Assembly (NCBI RefSeq): GCF_023715885.1
Contig: NZ_JAMBOY010000002.1
Span: 372,001 to 436,000, forward strand
Reading direction: 5' to 3'
DNA length: 64,000 nucleotides
Source of the DNA: Microbacterium hydrocarbonoxydans
Lineage (GTDB): Bacteria > Actinomycetota > Actinomycetes > Actinomycetales > Microbacteriaceae
Notes under the pieces: generated by a model
What the model was told of the DNA's origin: nothing
The model's input: the letters and a program-made list of their open reading frames with translations, nothing else
The model's database searches: none
Position numbers and translations under genes: made by a program
In this document: positions 17,628 to 26,830 of the stretch, piece after piece
Numbering within the stretch: the first letter of the stretch is position 1
How the letters are laid out: the number at the start of each line of letters is the position of its first letter

Positions 17628-18962
17628 ATGGCTGGAATATGGGGCAGACGCAAGCGCGAACAGGAAGAACTCGCCGCACAGGATGCCGATCTGGCACGTC
17701 GTGCCGAGCAGGCCCTCGTCGCGGCCGACGAGCGCATCCGCACGACCTCGGACGAGCTGGTGTTCGCCGAGGCCGAGCTCGGCGATTCGCTCACGAGCGA
17801 CCTCCGCACGGCCCTCGCGGCGGTGCGCACGCACCTGCGCGAGGCGTTCCAGCTGCATCAGCTGAACCACGACGAGATCCCCGACACGCCGGAAGAGCTG
17901 CGCACACGCAATGCCCGCATCGTGCAGCTCTGCGACTGGGCGCAGGATCTGCTCGACGAGAAGACCGGCGATCTCGCGGAATCGGTCGCCAAGGTGCGGC
18001 GGGCTCCCGAGATCATCGCCCAGGTGCGTGCGGAGGCTGCTGCGCTGAGCGAACGCATCCCGCAGACGAACGCGACCGTCGCCCGGCTCTCGAGCCGATA
18101 CTCCGAGTCGGCGATGCACCAGATCACCGCGAGCGCCGCCGAGGCGGAGCAGCTCATCGCGTTCGCCACGCACGGCGCCGACGTCTCGGAGCGCCGCCGT
18201 GAGGCGAAGCAGAACGAGGAGGCCACCCTCGCCCTGGAGACCGCGACGGAGGCGACCCGCCGCGCCTCGGCCCTGCTCGACGCCGTGGAGGACTTCGAGA
18301 TCGAGGCGCTCCGCGCCGAGTCGACTCTCGCAGAGGTCGTCGCCGACTCCCGGTCCGACCTGATCGCCGCGCGCACCGCTCCGCAGGTCCCGGCCGTCGC
18401 CGACGCCGTGAGCGATCTGCAGAAAGCGCTCAGCGCGCTCTCTCCGGCCGGCTCCCCCGGCGACCCGTTCGCGGAGCTCTCGCAGTTGCGGGCGGCGAAC
18501 ACCGCGCTCGACGAGGCGATCGCCACCGCCCGTCACCGCGCGGAGCACCCGCTCCCCAGCATCCAGCAGGTGCAGCACGCGATCGACGACGCCGACCGAC
18601 AGCTCGGCGTCGCCCGCGGCCTCATCGCGGGGCATCGCGGCTGGATCGGCGCCGACGCCCGCACCCGCCTCGCCGAGGCGGAACGTCTGCGCGTCGACCT
18701 CTCGGACCTGCTGCCCGCGGAGGAGACGAGAGAGCAGGCTCTCGCCGCGGCACGTCGGGTGGCGCACCTCGCTTCCGAGGCGCTTCAACTCGCCCAGCGC
18801 GACATCGACTCCTCCCGCCCACAGGATCAGTGGGGCGGCAACGGCTGGGGCGGCGGTGGCGGCTGGGGTGGCGGTCGCCGTGGCGGTGGCGGTGGCGACA
18901 TCGCCTCCGGCATCCTCGGCGGTCTCGTGATCGGCGGCCTGCTCGACGGCATATTCGACTGA
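17628..18962 (+). CDS. Long coiled-coil protein with glycine-rich hydrophobic C-terminus, unknown function
   Basis: A 444-residue protein I cannot assign to a named family. Residues about 8-390 are almost all Ala/Glu/Arg-rich helix with heptad character (for example RREAKQNEEATLALETATEATRRA), consistent with extended coiled coils like those of PspA or the C-terminal part of TPM-domain proteins. After a Gln/Trp linker comes a Gly/Trp/Arg tract (about 400-423) and a short hydrophobic end, IASGILGGLVIGGLLDGIFD, which may insert into or lie on the membrane. There is no signal peptide. The ATG at 17628 follows TAGGAT by 7 nt. The upstream PadR gene may control it; a strong terminator follows. Confidence 0.8.
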   Translation: MAGIWGRRKREQEELAAQDADLARRAEQALVAADERIRTTSDELVFAEAELGDSLTSDLRTALAAVRTHLREAFQLHQLNHDEIPDTPEELRTRNARIVQLCDWAQDLLDEKTGDLAESVAKVRRAPEIIAQVRAEAAALSERIPQTNATVARLSSRYSESAMHQITASAAEAEQLIAFATHGADVSERRREAKQNEEATLALETATEATRRASALLDAVEDFEIEALRAESTLAEVVADSRSDLIAARTAPQVPAVADAVSDLQKALSALSPAGSPGDPFAELSQLRAANTALDEAIATARHRAEHPLPSIQQVQHAIDDADRQLGVARGLIAGHRGWIGADARTRLAEAERLRVDLSDLLPAEETREQALAAARRVAHLASEALQLAQRDIDSSRPQDQWGGNGWGGGGGWGGGRRGGGGGDIASGILGGLVIGGLLDGIFD

Positions 18963-18979
18963 TCTCCCGCTCCGCTAAC

Positions 18980-19020
18980 ACGAAAGACGGCCCGCTCCTT
19001 CCGGAGCGGGCCGTCTTCGT
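18980..19020. terminator. Bidirectional terminator between the coiled-coil gene and hpf
   Basis: An 18-bp stem, GACGGCCCGCTCC and complement plus an outer ACGAA/TTCGT with one bulged A, around a TTCC loop. It lies between the convergent stops at 18962 and 19032. Confidence 0.88.
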
Positions 19021-19031
19021 GTGTTCCAGAC

Positions 19032-19688
19032 TTACGAGGCGAGAGCCTCGGCGGGCGGTGCGGACGTCTCGAGCGCGATCACGCCGTAGTCCCAACCCTT
19101 GCGTCGATAGACGACGCTGGGGTGATCGGTGCGCGCGTCGACGAAGAGGAAGAAGTCGTGGCCGACGAGTTCCATCCGATCGACCGCCTCCTCGACGGTC
19201 ATCCACTCGGGATCGAAGCTCTTGGTGCGGATCACGACCGGCGAGTAGACCTCGTCCTCGTCGCTCTGCACGGGGATGCTGCCCGTGGCGACGGCCCGGA
19301 GCACGTCAGCCGAGGCGGGCTGCACGTCGATACCCTCGAGCGCGCCGCTCTCCTTCTCGAAATGAGGTCCGCGCGGGTGCTGACGGCCGTCGACGCGCTT
19401 CTCCTTCGCTCGACGCAGCTGTTCCGCCATCTTGTCGACAGCGAGGTCGAACGCGACGAACTTGTCGCCGTCGGTGGCTTCGGCGCGGACGACGGGTCCC
19501 TTGCCGATCAGCGTCAGCTCGACGGTCTCATCGGGAACGCGTCCGTTGCGATACACACGATGGGTGACTTTCACGTCCAGGCGTTGCGCTCGCGCTGCGA
19601 ACGTCTGGATCTTGGCGATCTTCTCCTCGACAACGGTTCGGAAGCGATCGGTGATACCCACTCCGACGCCGACGATGCTCGTTTCCAT
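19032..19688 (-). CDS. hpf: Long-form ribosome hibernation promoting factor (HPF)
   Basis: A 218-residue long HPF that dimerises and silences 70S ribosomes in stationary phase or hypoxia. The N-terminal S30AE domain (about 1-105) starts METSIVGVGVGITDRF and has the positively charged QLRRAKEKR near its end; a linker leads to the C-terminal dimerisation domain (about 155-205) with RTKSFDPEWMTVEEAVDRMELVGHDFFLF and VVYRRKGWDYGVI. The ATG at 19688 is set by AAGGAGG 6 nt upstream; an earlier GTG is unlikely. Same position relative to secA, comF and lpqB as in mycobacteria (Rv3241c). Confidence 0.96.
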   Translation of the reverse strand: METSIVGVGVGITDRFRTVVEEKIAKIQTFAARAQRLDVKVTHRVYRNGRVPDETVELTLIGKGPVVRAEATDGDKFVAFDLAVDKMAEQLRRAKEKRVDGRQHPRGPHFEKESGALEGIDVQPASADVLRAVATGSIPVQSDEDEVYSPVVIRTKSFDPEWMTVEEAVDRMELVGHDFFLFVDARTDHPSVVYRRKGWDYGVIALETSAPPAEALAS

Positions 19689-19782
19689 TGCTGCCTCCTT
19701 GTCCCGGTCCACCCGGCCAAGGGCGGACCGTGGTCGCCTTGTGACCCCCCACCGTAGTCCGGTCCGGAGCGGATGTCACGGG

Positions 19783-20478
19783 TCACTTCCGCCGTGTCTC
19801 CGATGAATCGCGTGTGAATGCGCCATGCCCTCCGTGGAGAGGTGTGGCCGCCAGTGCGACCGCAGCCACCACGTCGAATCCTGCGCGGTCGAGCACGAGC
19901 GACGCCTCGTCGAGGGTCGCGCCGGTGGTGATGACGTCGTCGACCAGGACGACGCTGACGCCCGCGCCGCGAAGGCGCGCGCGCACGCTTCCCTCCGCAT
20001 TCCGGGCACGCGCAGAGGCGTCGAGCCCGCGCTGATCCCGCCGAGCGCGAGCAGCGGACAAAGCCCGCAACGGGCGCACCCCCGCGCGGCGGATCAGCAA
20101 CTCGGGCACGCGGTAGCCGCGACGCCGGAACGCTTCCCCGGAGGTCGGGACCGGCACCACCGACACGGCCGATCCAGCGAAGGACGACAGAACGACGGCG
20201 AGCGCGACGCCCAGCGGACGTGCGAGCAGGGTCTCGCCATCATCCTTCATCCGTCGGATGCAGCGAGCGGCGACCCCCTCGTAGGTGAGCGCCGCACGCA
20301 CCACGCGTCCCTGCGGCGTGCGCACATCCACGGGCGAAGCCTGAAGCCGCCCCCTGCACGGGTCGCACAGGAGCGTGCCCGGCTCGTCGCAACCGGGGCA
20401 CGTCGCGGACAGGAGGAGGGCGAGCGCCTCCCGTCCGAGGACGCGGATGCCGGACGCGGAGACGGTGGGATCAGTCAT
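19783..20478 (-). CDS. comFC: ComF-family phosphoribosyltransferase-like protein
   Basis: A 231-residue ComFC/amidophosphoribosyltransferase-like protein. An N-terminal double Cys pair (CPGCDEPGTLLCDPC) is the zinc ribbon, VVPVPTSGEAFRRRGY is the typical second block, and the PRPP loop is VVLVDDVITTGATLDEA near residue 195. The family is linked to DNA uptake in competent bacteria, but in actinobacteria its role is unproven; the mycobacterial counterpart Rv3242c sits in the same place. The start is ATG 20478 rather than an upstream in-frame codon, giving a normal length. The gene lies 94 bp upstream of hpf on the same strand, after lpqB. Confidence 0.9.
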   Translation of the reverse strand: MTDPTVSASGIRVLGREALALLLSATCPGCDEPGTLLCDPCRGRLQASPVDVRTPQGRVVRAALTYEGVAARCIRRMKDDGETLLARPLGVALAVVLSSFAGSAVSVVPVPTSGEAFRRRGYRVPELLIRRAGVRPLRALSAARARRDQRGLDASARARNAEGSVRARLRGAGVSVVLVDDVITTGATLDEASLVLDRAGFDVVAAVALAATPLHGGHGAFTRDSSETRRK

Positions 20479-20600
20479 CCGCCGATCATGTCGCAGCCTG
20501 CAGGGCGTCATCGACTCCGACTCCGCAGCCGGTCGCGACCTGTGGAGGAACCCATCTCATGCCGCCTGTGTGCAGAGGCGGCGGAAACGCCATCCCGAAC

Positions 20601-22319
20601 TCAGTGACCGGCCCGAGTGGCGAGCAGCTGCACTCCCGTCGTCGCCTGGCTCCACGCCGACCCGCTGCGGGCGAAGACCGCGCCGTCGGAGCTCCAGATC
20701 CGCACGCCGGAGGCGGAACGCGAGCCCGCGATCGTCGTCGCTCCCGCGGGCGCGGACTCGACGGTTCCCGTTCCGCCGACGATCTGCGTCAGGACGATCC
20801 GGTCGTCGGTGTCGGCGAGCAGGGCGAGACGATCGGGGCCGAGCCAGACCAGGCCGGATGCCGTGCCCTGCAGCTGCGTGATCTCCTCGGTCGGCCCGAG
20901 AGCCGTCGGCACGCCGTTCTCGTCCCTGATGATCGCCGAGACGACGACCCACCGCTCGCCACCGATCGCGATCACCGCCGCGATGCGGGCACCGTCGGCC
21001 GAGACGCGGATGGCCGAGACCTCCGACGCCCCGGGCCACGCGTCGGCGATCGGGTTCTGCGCGACGTCCACGCTGATGGCTTGCAGCGCGGATGGCGCGT
21101 TCACGGGAACGGACCACGTGTAGTCGAAAGGATCCATCGAAGGACGGATGAGCGACGACCGCTGATCGAGTTCGTCGAAGTTCCCGTTTCCGCCGATGTA
21201 GACGTGTCCGTCGCCCAGCTGCACGGCCGCGTGCGACCCGTCGAGCGCGACGTCGACCGCGGTGATCGGCTGGGTGACCGCCAGGATCTCCTCCGAGACC
21301 CCGGGAAGCGGCGCCACCTCCCCACCGACCAGGTTGCCGAACGTGCCGTCCTTGAGAACGAGGCTCCCCCCGTCCGGAGGGTCCTCGACGAGCTTGACGA
21401 CACCGGCGTCGAGAGTGCGTCCGTCGATGCTGAAACGCACCTGACTCACCTGCACCCCTGCCGCGAGGAACGTCTCCTGCAGCTGCGTGCGCATGCGGGC
21501 GAGGGTGACCTGATCCAGGCCGGCGGCCGCGCCGTTCAACGCCACGTCGGCGACCTGGTCGGAGTCGATCGGCACGGCGTCGCGTGCGAGCTGCACACCC
21601 GCGGGGAAGGCGTTCTGCACCGCCGGATCGAGCCACGGGCTCGGCGCGCCGCCGATCAGGGCCTGCGCGATGGTCGTCGCGATGGTGGCGCGCCGCGGGA
21701 ACCACCGCACGTCGGGAACGAGACGCTCCCAGGTCGGGTCGAAGAACTGCAGCGCGTAGTCGTCATAGACCCGAGAGAAACGGGATTCGTCGAGGACGAC
21801 TCCGTCCGGCGCCTCGGAGATGCGCCACTGCCCGTCGGTCCGCACGACGACGAACGACGAGGTGGAGGCTCCGAACGCTTCGGAGTAGGCACCGGTGCCG
21901 TCGACGCTCGCCAACTGATCGAATGTCACGCGGACGTCGGCCGTGTCGCCCTCCTCGAGTTCGGCGTCGTCCTCCACCGTCGAGCTGAACGACCGCGTCG
22001 CGGCACTGACGTCGATCGAGACTCCGGTGCTCGGCAGCCACTCCGCCGCCATCTCCGGCGTCATGAAGCTCCGGGCCGTCGCCCAGTTGTCGGCCGGCGT
22101 GATGGCCGCCTCCACGAAACCCTCGACGATCTCCGCCGGCCCGGCGCCCTCGACCGGCCCGGACGCGAGGGGGAGGAAGTCGGGATCCTCGGGCGAGGTA
22201 CCGAGCGCGAGCCCCGGCTGGACATCGCCGGTCGTGGGGAGACCGCTGCACGCCGAGAGCGCGAGGGCCGTGGCGGCGAGCGCGATGGCGAGGAGATTGC
22301 GCCGTCGAACCGATCTCAT
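20601..22319 (-). CDS. lpqB: Lipoprotein LpqB (MtrAB-associated)
   Basis: A 572-residue lipoprotein. The signal peptide has a basic start (MRSVRRR), a hydrophobic core and the lipobox LSAC with the acylated Cys at residue 24. A GerMN domain lies at about 195-320 (VDVALDGS follows it), and an LpqB beta-propeller C-terminal half carries repeated AVQLGDGHVYIGG-, ISVDVAQN- and LVWLGPDRLALL-type blades. In mycobacteria LpqB binds the extracellular domain of MtrB and modulates its signalling. Its ATG overlaps the mtrB stop (ATGA), so the three proteins are made from one transcript. Confidence 0.96.
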   Translation of the reverse strand: MRSVRRRNLLAIALAATALALSACSGLPTTGDVQPGLALGTSPEDPDFLPLASGPVEGAGPAEIVEGFVEAAITPADNWATARSFMTPEMAAEWLPSTGVSIDVSAATRSFSSTVEDDAELEEGDTADVRVTFDQLASVDGTGAYSEAFGASTSSFVVVRTDGQWRISEAPDGVVLDESRFSRVYDDYALQFFDPTWERLVPDVRWFPRRATIATTIAQALIGGAPSPWLDPAVQNAFPAGVQLARDAVPIDSDQVADVALNGAAAGLDQVTLARMRTQLQETFLAAGVQVSQVRFSIDGRTLDAGVVKLVEDPPDGGSLVLKDGTFGNLVGGEVAPLPGVSEEILAVTQPITAVDVALDGSHAAVQLGDGHVYIGGNGNFDELDQRSSLIRPSMDPFDYTWSVPVNAPSALQAISVDVAQNPIADAWPGASEVSAIRVSADGARIAAVIAIGGERWVVVSAIIRDENGVPTALGPTEEITQLQGTASGLVWLGPDRLALLADTDDRIVLTQIVGGTGTVESAPAGATTIAGSRSASGVRIWSSDGAVFARSGSAWSQATTGVQLLATRAGH

Positions 22320-23989
22320 TCGATGCTCCCTCGGTCGAACAGCTCGGCGGGAAGATCGGCGAGGTGGATGGGCTGCGTCGCATCCCCCATTCCGGCGGAG
22401 GGCTCCTGGGGTTCGACGGGGATGGGAGACGGGCCGTCGAGCACCTCACCGCGCGGGATCGTCAGGACGAAGTTCGTACCGACGCCGAGCTCCGACCAGA
22501 CGGCGAGCGTCCCGCCGTGCAACGTGGCATCACCGAGGGCGATCGAGAGACCGAGACCGGTGCCGCCGATCGTCCGCTGCCGCGACGGGTCGGCGCGCCA
22601 GAAGCGGTCGAAGACGCGCTCGGCATCCGCGGGATCCATCCCGAGTCCGAAGTCGCGCACGCCGGCCGCCACCGCGTGCTGGTTGCTGTCGACGGTCACG
22701 ATGATCGGGCGTCCCTCGCCGTGCTCGATCGCGTTGCCGATCAGGTTGCGCAGCACACGGCGCACGCGGCGCGGATCCATGTCCACCGGTGAGTAGCCGC
22801 CGGGGGCGACGAGCCGCAGCTCGCTGCCTCGGCCGTCCGCGAGCGGCTGCATCTGCTCGATGATGTCCTCGGCGAGGTGGGCGAGACTCGTGGCCTCCAG
22901 CTCCAGCTGCACGGATCCCGCGTCGTACCGACTGATCTCGAGGAGGTCCGACAGGAGAGTCTCGAAGCGCTGCACCTGCGTGTGCAGGAGTTCGGTGGTC
23001 CGCGCGGTGGTCGGATCGAACTCCTCGCGCTGGTCGTTGAGCATGTCGGCCGCGAGGCGGATCGTCGTGAGAGGAGTCCGCAGCTCGTGCGACACGTCGG
23101 ACACGAACCGCTGCTGCACGAGCGACAGCTCGCCGAGCTCCTTGATCTGCGCCTCGATGCTGTCGGCCATCGCGTTGAACGATCGACCGAGCGTCGCGAT
23201 CTCGTCCTCGCCGTGCACGTCGATCCGCACCCCGAGGTCACCGGACGCGAGACGGGCGCTCGTCTCCGCGGCCTCGACGATCGGCGTCGAGACCAGACGC
23301 AGAACGATCGAGGAGATGACCGCGACGATCGCCACCAGACCGATTCCGGCGATCCACAGCGTGCGCTGCACGAAGGTGAGGGTGCTGTCGGCGTCGGCGA
23401 AGTCGTACGCGAAGTAGATGGCGAAGGGGCCGGCTTCCGGCACCTGCAGCTGCTGTCCCACGATCACACCCGGCACCGTGCGTCCGCCGAGATCGATCGC
23501 CGCCGACTGCCAGGACTGCCAGTCGTCGAACTCGATGACCCGGTTGCGCAGGGCGGGGCTGATGAAGTTCGCGCTGAGACCGGCGGTGAAGCCGTTGAGC
23601 GGTCCGGCGACATCGTCCATCACGCGGAAGCCGGCGAGACCCTCGGCCGTGGAGTTGCGACCGAGATCCTCCTGCACGCTGTCCCAGAGTTCCTGGAGAG
23701 CGGCCGGATTGTCGCCGAGCGCGGCCGAGTCGAGCGTCGCCTGCGCCTGGTCGATCGAACGACGGGCATCCTCGAGAGCCTGATTCTTGCGGGACTCGAA
23801 GAGATCGTTCTGGATGACGAGGGCCATCGTCACGCAGGTGATGAGGATCGCCGTCGAGGTGAGGAGCAGGGTGATCGCCAGCGTGCGGAACCGCAGCGAG
23901 CGTCGCCACAGGGCGGCGAGCACGTCGGGCCACCCTCGCCAGTCGCGGAGGACGGCGACCGCGGTGGTGGTCGCTGTCGTCGCGGCCAT
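22316..23989 (-). CDS. mtrB: Sensor histidine kinase MtrB
   Basis: A 557-residue membrane sensor kinase governing cell-wall and division genes with MtrA. Two membrane segments (about residues 36-60 and 211-234) bracket an extracytoplasmic domain of about 150 residues. A HAMP linker follows (STPIVEAAETSARLASGDLG). The HisKA domain has the phospho-acceptor His in VSDVSHELRTPLTTIR near residue 303, and the HATPase N, G1 and G2 boxes are NLIGNAIEHG, DFGLGMD and GGTGLGLSIA. The proline-rich C-terminal tail is typical. It starts 5 bp after the mtrA stop and overlaps lpqB. Confidence 0.97.
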   Translation of the reverse strand: MAATTATTTAVAVLRDWRGWPDVLAALWRRSLRFRTLAITLLLTSTAILITCVTMALVIQNDLFESRKNQALEDARRSIDQAQATLDSAALGDNPAALQELWDSVQEDLGRNSTAEGLAGFRVMDDVAGPLNGFTAGLSANFISPALRNRVIEFDDWQSWQSAAIDLGGRTVPGVIVGQQLQVPEAGPFAIYFAYDFADADSTLTFVQRTLWIAGIGLVAIVAVISSIVLRLVSTPIVEAAETSARLASGDLGVRIDVHGEDEIATLGRSFNAMADSIEAQIKELGELSLVQQRFVSDVSHELRTPLTTIRLAADMLNDQREEFDPTTARTTELLHTQVQRFETLLSDLLEISRYDAGSVQLELEATSLAHLAEDIIEQMQPLADGRGSELRLVAPGGYSPVDMDPRRVRRVLRNLIGNAIEHGEGRPIIVTVDSNQHAVAAGVRDFGLGMDPADAERVFDRFWRADPSRQRTIGGTGLGLSIALGDATLHGGTLAVWSELGVGTNFVLTIPRGEVLDGPSPIPVEPQEPSAGMGDATQPIHLADLPAELFDRGSIE

Positions 23990-23994
23990 GGGTC

Positions 23995-24675
23995 CTAGCC
24001 CGCACTCCCGGCACGGTAGCCGACACCGCGCACCGTCATGACGATCTTCGGGTTGTCCGGATCGAGCTCGACCTTGGCACGCAGCCGCTGCACGTGCACG
24101 TTGACGAGCCGCGTGTCGGCCTTGTAGTGGTAGCCCCAGACCTGCTCCAGGAGCATCTCGCGGGAGAAGACCTGCTGCGGCTTGGACGCGAGGGCGACGA
24201 GCAGCTGGAACTCGAGCGGAGTCAGAGCGATCGGGGAGTTTCCGCGGCGCACCTCGTGGGCGTCGACGTCGACCGTGAGATCTCCCACCCGCAGCTGCTC
24301 ACCCACGGTCGAGGGAGCAGGACGCAGTCGCGTGCGGATGCGGGCGACGAGCTCCTTCGGATTGAAGGGCTTGACGATGTAGTCGTCCGCCCCCACCTCG
24401 AGTCCACGCACCACATCGGCCGTGTCGCTGCGCGCGGTCAGCATGATGATCGGCACGCCGGATTCCGCGCGGATGCGGGTGCAGATCTCGATGCCGTCCA
24501 TGCCGGGCAGCATGAGGTCGAGCAGCACCAGGTCCGGGCGCTGCGTGCGCCATTCCTCGACAGCCTTGGCGCCGTCGGCGCAGAACACCGGCTCGAAGCC
24601 CTCCGTGCGCAGCACGATGCCGATCATCTCGGCGAGCGCGGTGTCGTCGTCGACCACAAGGATGCGTGAGGTCAT
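23995..24675 (-). CDS. mtrA: OmpR-family response regulator MtrA
   Basis: A 226-residue response regulator. The receiver domain has acidic pocket VVDDDT, phospho-acceptor Asp53 in LVLLDLMLPGMDG, conserved Thr/Ser in MLTARSD and Lys in IVKPFNPKEL. The winged-helix DNA-binding domain (about 130-226) ends VMTVRGVGYRAG. MtrA is usually essential in actinobacteria and controls wall hydrolases and replication-linked genes. The ATG at 24675 is preceded by TAAGGT with a 7-nt spacer, so the mRNA is probably leaderless; the string GTAACAGTTAT there also contains one GTAAC half-site of the kind bound by MtrA in other genera. It heads the mtrA-mtrB-lpqB operon. Confidence 0.97.
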   Translation of the reverse strand: MTSRILVVDDDTALAEMIGIVLRTEGFEPVFCADGAKAVEEWRTQRPDLVLLDLMLPGMDGIEICTRIRAESGVPIIMLTARSDTADVVRGLEVGADDYIVKPFNPKELVARIRTRLRPAPSTVGEQLRVGDLTVDVDAHEVRRGNSPIALTPLEFQLLVALASKPQQVFSREMLLEQVWGYHYKADTRLVNVHVQRLRAKVELDPDNPKIVMTVRGVGYRAGSAG

Positions 24676-24682
24676 AACTGTT

Positions 24683-24688
24683 ACCTTA
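24683..24688 (-). promoter_or_regulatory. Candidate -10 box for leaderless mtrA
   Basis: TAAGGT on the minus strand, 7 nt before the mtrA ATG. It overlaps a single GTAAC half-site, so MtrA autoregulation is possible but a second half-site is not evident. Confidence 0.45.
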
Positions 24689-24770
24689 TGGCACTCAGTC
24701 CCACGACTCCGCGTCTGCACGCGCGACGTGTGTTATGACACGATGGGAGCGCACGACGGAGGGAGTGCCG

Positions 24771-26195
24771 GTGACCGGCCAGACGTGGACCCCAGCCCCC
24801 AAGCGGGGCATCATCCCCCTGCATCCGCTCACATTCGGGATGCTGCTCGGCCGATCCTTCTCGGCTCTGCGCCACAACCCGAAGGTCCTCTTCGGTTTCG
24901 GCGTGGTGATCCAGCTGATCGTCGTCGTGCTCAGCGCGGCGGTCATGGGCTTCGTCTTCGCGACGACCTTCGCGCGGCTCGAGTCGCTCTCCCCCTCGTC
25001 CCCGGATTTCGAGGCGGTGCTCGCCGGCACGATCGGCATGAACCTCGTCGCCGGCATCGCGGTCGGGCTGGCGTCGATCGCCTTCACGGCCCTCATGCAG
25101 GGTGTGGTGGCCGCCGAGATCGGCAATGCGGCCGTCGGCGTCAAGGCCTCCCTCGGCGGGCTGTGGAAGAAGATGATCCCGGCGTTCTGGCGCCTCGCGG
25201 CTTTCGCTTCGCTGTCTGTGGCGTTCGTCTTCGGCATCATCGTGATCGCCTTCCTCATCATCGCCGGGTTCATCGCCGGCGGGCTCGGGGGGTCGATCGA
25301 GGCGATCGGCGGACTGGTCGTCCTGCTGATCCTGCTCGTGCTCGCGACCATCCCGCTCGTCGTCTGGCTCACCACCAAGCTGATGCTCGTGCCGTCGATC
25401 CTCGTGCTCGAGCGTGCGACGTTCCGCGAGGCGCTGGTGCGATCGTGGCGCCTGACCCGCGGACGCTTCTGGGTCGCCTGGGGCGTCACCTTCCTCATCG
25501 GCGCGATCATGGGCCTCGCCATGCAGGTGGTGAACATTCCGGTGGCTCTGCTCAGTTCGATGCTCGGGACGGTGATCGCACCGACGGGCTCGACCGACCC
25601 CTCGGCCATCATGGGCTTCGTCTTCGCCCTCCTCGCGCCCCAGATCCTCCTCCTCGTACTGCAGGCGATCACCCTCGTGGTGCAGAGCACCGCAGGGACC
25701 CTCGTCTACCTCGACTGCCGCATGCGGTACGAGGGCCTCGACCAGGCGCTCATCAGCCATGTCGAGCGCCGCGACCTCGGCTGGACCGACGAGCAGCTCG
25801 GCGATCCCTTCGTCGTCGACCCCGGTCGCGCGGTGACGAGCGCGCCGCCGCCCAAGCAGATGCCGGAGTGGGCGATGAACGCGCAGTACCCGGCGGCCGG
25901 GTATGCCGCGCAGCCCTACCCCGCACAGCCCTCCCCCGCGCAGTCCCACGCCGCACAGTCTTACCCTGCTGCGGCGCCTCAGCCGGTCTCTCCCACCCCG
26001 AACGCCTCCGGTCAGCCGCAGTCGCCTCCGCGCGACTCGGGTCCGGCGTACCCGGCCCCGCCTGCCTACGCTGCTCCGCCCGCACCCCCGGCGCCTCCGG
26101 CACCCCCCGCCGTGTCCCGTCCCGCCGCGACGCCCGGAACCGGCGACAGCTCGACCTGGGCGGCCCCCGGATCCGACTCGCACGGACCCGCATGA
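24771..26195 (+). CDS. Large membrane protein with proline/alanine-rich tail (Rv3689-like position)
   Basis: About 474 residues with roughly six to seven membrane segments between residues 30 and 310 (for example FGFGVVIQLIVVVLSAAVMG), resembling the membrane domain found in glycerophosphodiester phosphodiesterase-type proteins. No phosphodiesterase domain is attached. The last 110 residues are cytoplasmic-looking and low complexity, with repeated AQPYP/AQPSP/AQSHA units and polyproline-alanine runs. The start is GTG 24771, 8 nt after GGAGG; an earlier ATG at 24735 lacks a binding site. First gene of the MoxR cluster; its stop overlaps the DUF4129 gene (ATGA). Function unknown. Confidence 0.8.
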   Translation: MTGQTWTPAPKRGIIPLHPLTFGMLLGRSFSALRHNPKVLFGFGVVIQLIVVVLSAAVMGFVFATTFARLESLSPSSPDFEAVLAGTIGMNLVAGIAVGLASIAFTALMQGVVAAEIGNAAVGVKASLGGLWKKMIPAFWRLAAFASLSVAFVFGIIVIAFLIIAGFIAGGLGGSIEAIGGLVVLLILLVLATIPLVVWLTTKLMLVPSILVLERATFREALVRSWRLTRGRFWVAWGVTFLIGAIMGLAMQVVNIPVALLSSMLGTVIAPTGSTDPSAIMGFVFALLAPQILLLVLQAITLVVQSTAGTLVYLDCRMRYEGLDQALISHVERRDLGWTDEQLGDPFVVDPGRAVTSAPPPKQMPEWAMNAQYPAAGYAAQPYPAQPSPAQSHAAQSYPAAAPQPVSPTPNASGQPQSPPRDSGPAYPAPPAYAAPPAPPAPPAPPAVSRPAATPGTGDSSTWAAPGSDSHGPA

Positions 26196-26830
26196 TCGCT
26201 CTCCTCGACGTGTTCGCCCCGGACGGCGACGAGGCCCGGCGCTGGGCGGAGGAGGAACTCGCCGACCCGCGGTACGCCGACGCCAAGCCCACCTGGTTCG
26301 ACATGGTCTCGCGTGACATCGGACGTTTCCTCGCCGATCTCTTCAGCTCCGACAACGGACAGAACATCGGGCCCACCGCACTGATCGTCGTCTGCGTCAT
26401 CGTGTTCGCCGCTCTCGTGGCGGCGCTCATCATCTGGGGCAGGCCGCGACGCGGACGCGCGGTGCGGCGTCCGATCGCAGGCCTGCTCGGTGCGGACGAC
26501 GATCGCTCGGCATCCCAGCTGCGAGCGGATGCCGAGCGCGCCGCCCGGTCCGGAGAGTGGGACGAGGCGACCGTCCTACGCTTCCGTGCCCTGGCACGGG
26601 GTCTCCTCGAGCGGGATCTCATCGATCCCTCGCCCGGCGCGACCGCGCAGGCGATCGCCCGTGAAGTCTCACGGGCCTTTCCGACCGAGGCCGTCGCCGT
26701 CCGGCGCGCGGCGACGTCGTTCGACGACGTGCGCTACCTCCGGCATCCGGCGTCCGCCGAGAGTTACGCCGAGCTCGCCGCCACCGACGACCGGCTGATC
26801 GCGCTTCGACCCGAACCGGCACTGGCATGA
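26192..26830 (+). CDS. DUF4129-domain membrane protein
   Basis: A 212-residue protein. One membrane segment (about residues 65-88) follows an N-terminal region with many acidic residues (EARRWAEEELADPRYADAKP). The C-terminal cytoplasmic DUF4129 domain is recognised by RSGEWDEATVLRFRALARGLLE, LIDPSPGATAQAIAREV and the terminal FDDVRYLRHPA. This domain is nearly always found beside MoxR AAA ATPases and DUF58 proteins. The ATG overlaps the preceding stop and the stop overlaps the DUF4350 start, so all are coupled. Corresponds in position to Rv3690. Confidence 0.88.
   Translation: MIALLDVFAPDGDEARRWAEEELADPRYADAKPTWFDMVSRDIGRFLADLFSSDNGQNIGPTALIVVCVIVFAALVAALIIWGRPRRGRAVRRPIAGLLGADDDRSASQLRADAERAARSGEWDEATVLRFRALARGLLERDLIDPSPGATAQAIAREVSRAFPTEAVAVRRAATSFDDVRYLRHPASAESYAELAATDDRLIALRPEPALA

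Noticed and set aside
18838-18900. GGC-rich tandem repeats
   Set aside because: Explained by the in-frame glycine/tryptophan-rich tract of the coiled-coil protein.
20559-22796. Open plus-strand frame of about 745 codons opposite lpqB and mtrB
   Set aside because: Antisense to two recognised, coupled genes and without conserved features.
25880-26110. Short periodic repeats resembling a repeat array
   Set aside because: They encode an AQP/Pro-Ala-rich protein tail in frame; no constant repeat-spacer pattern of a CRISPR array.
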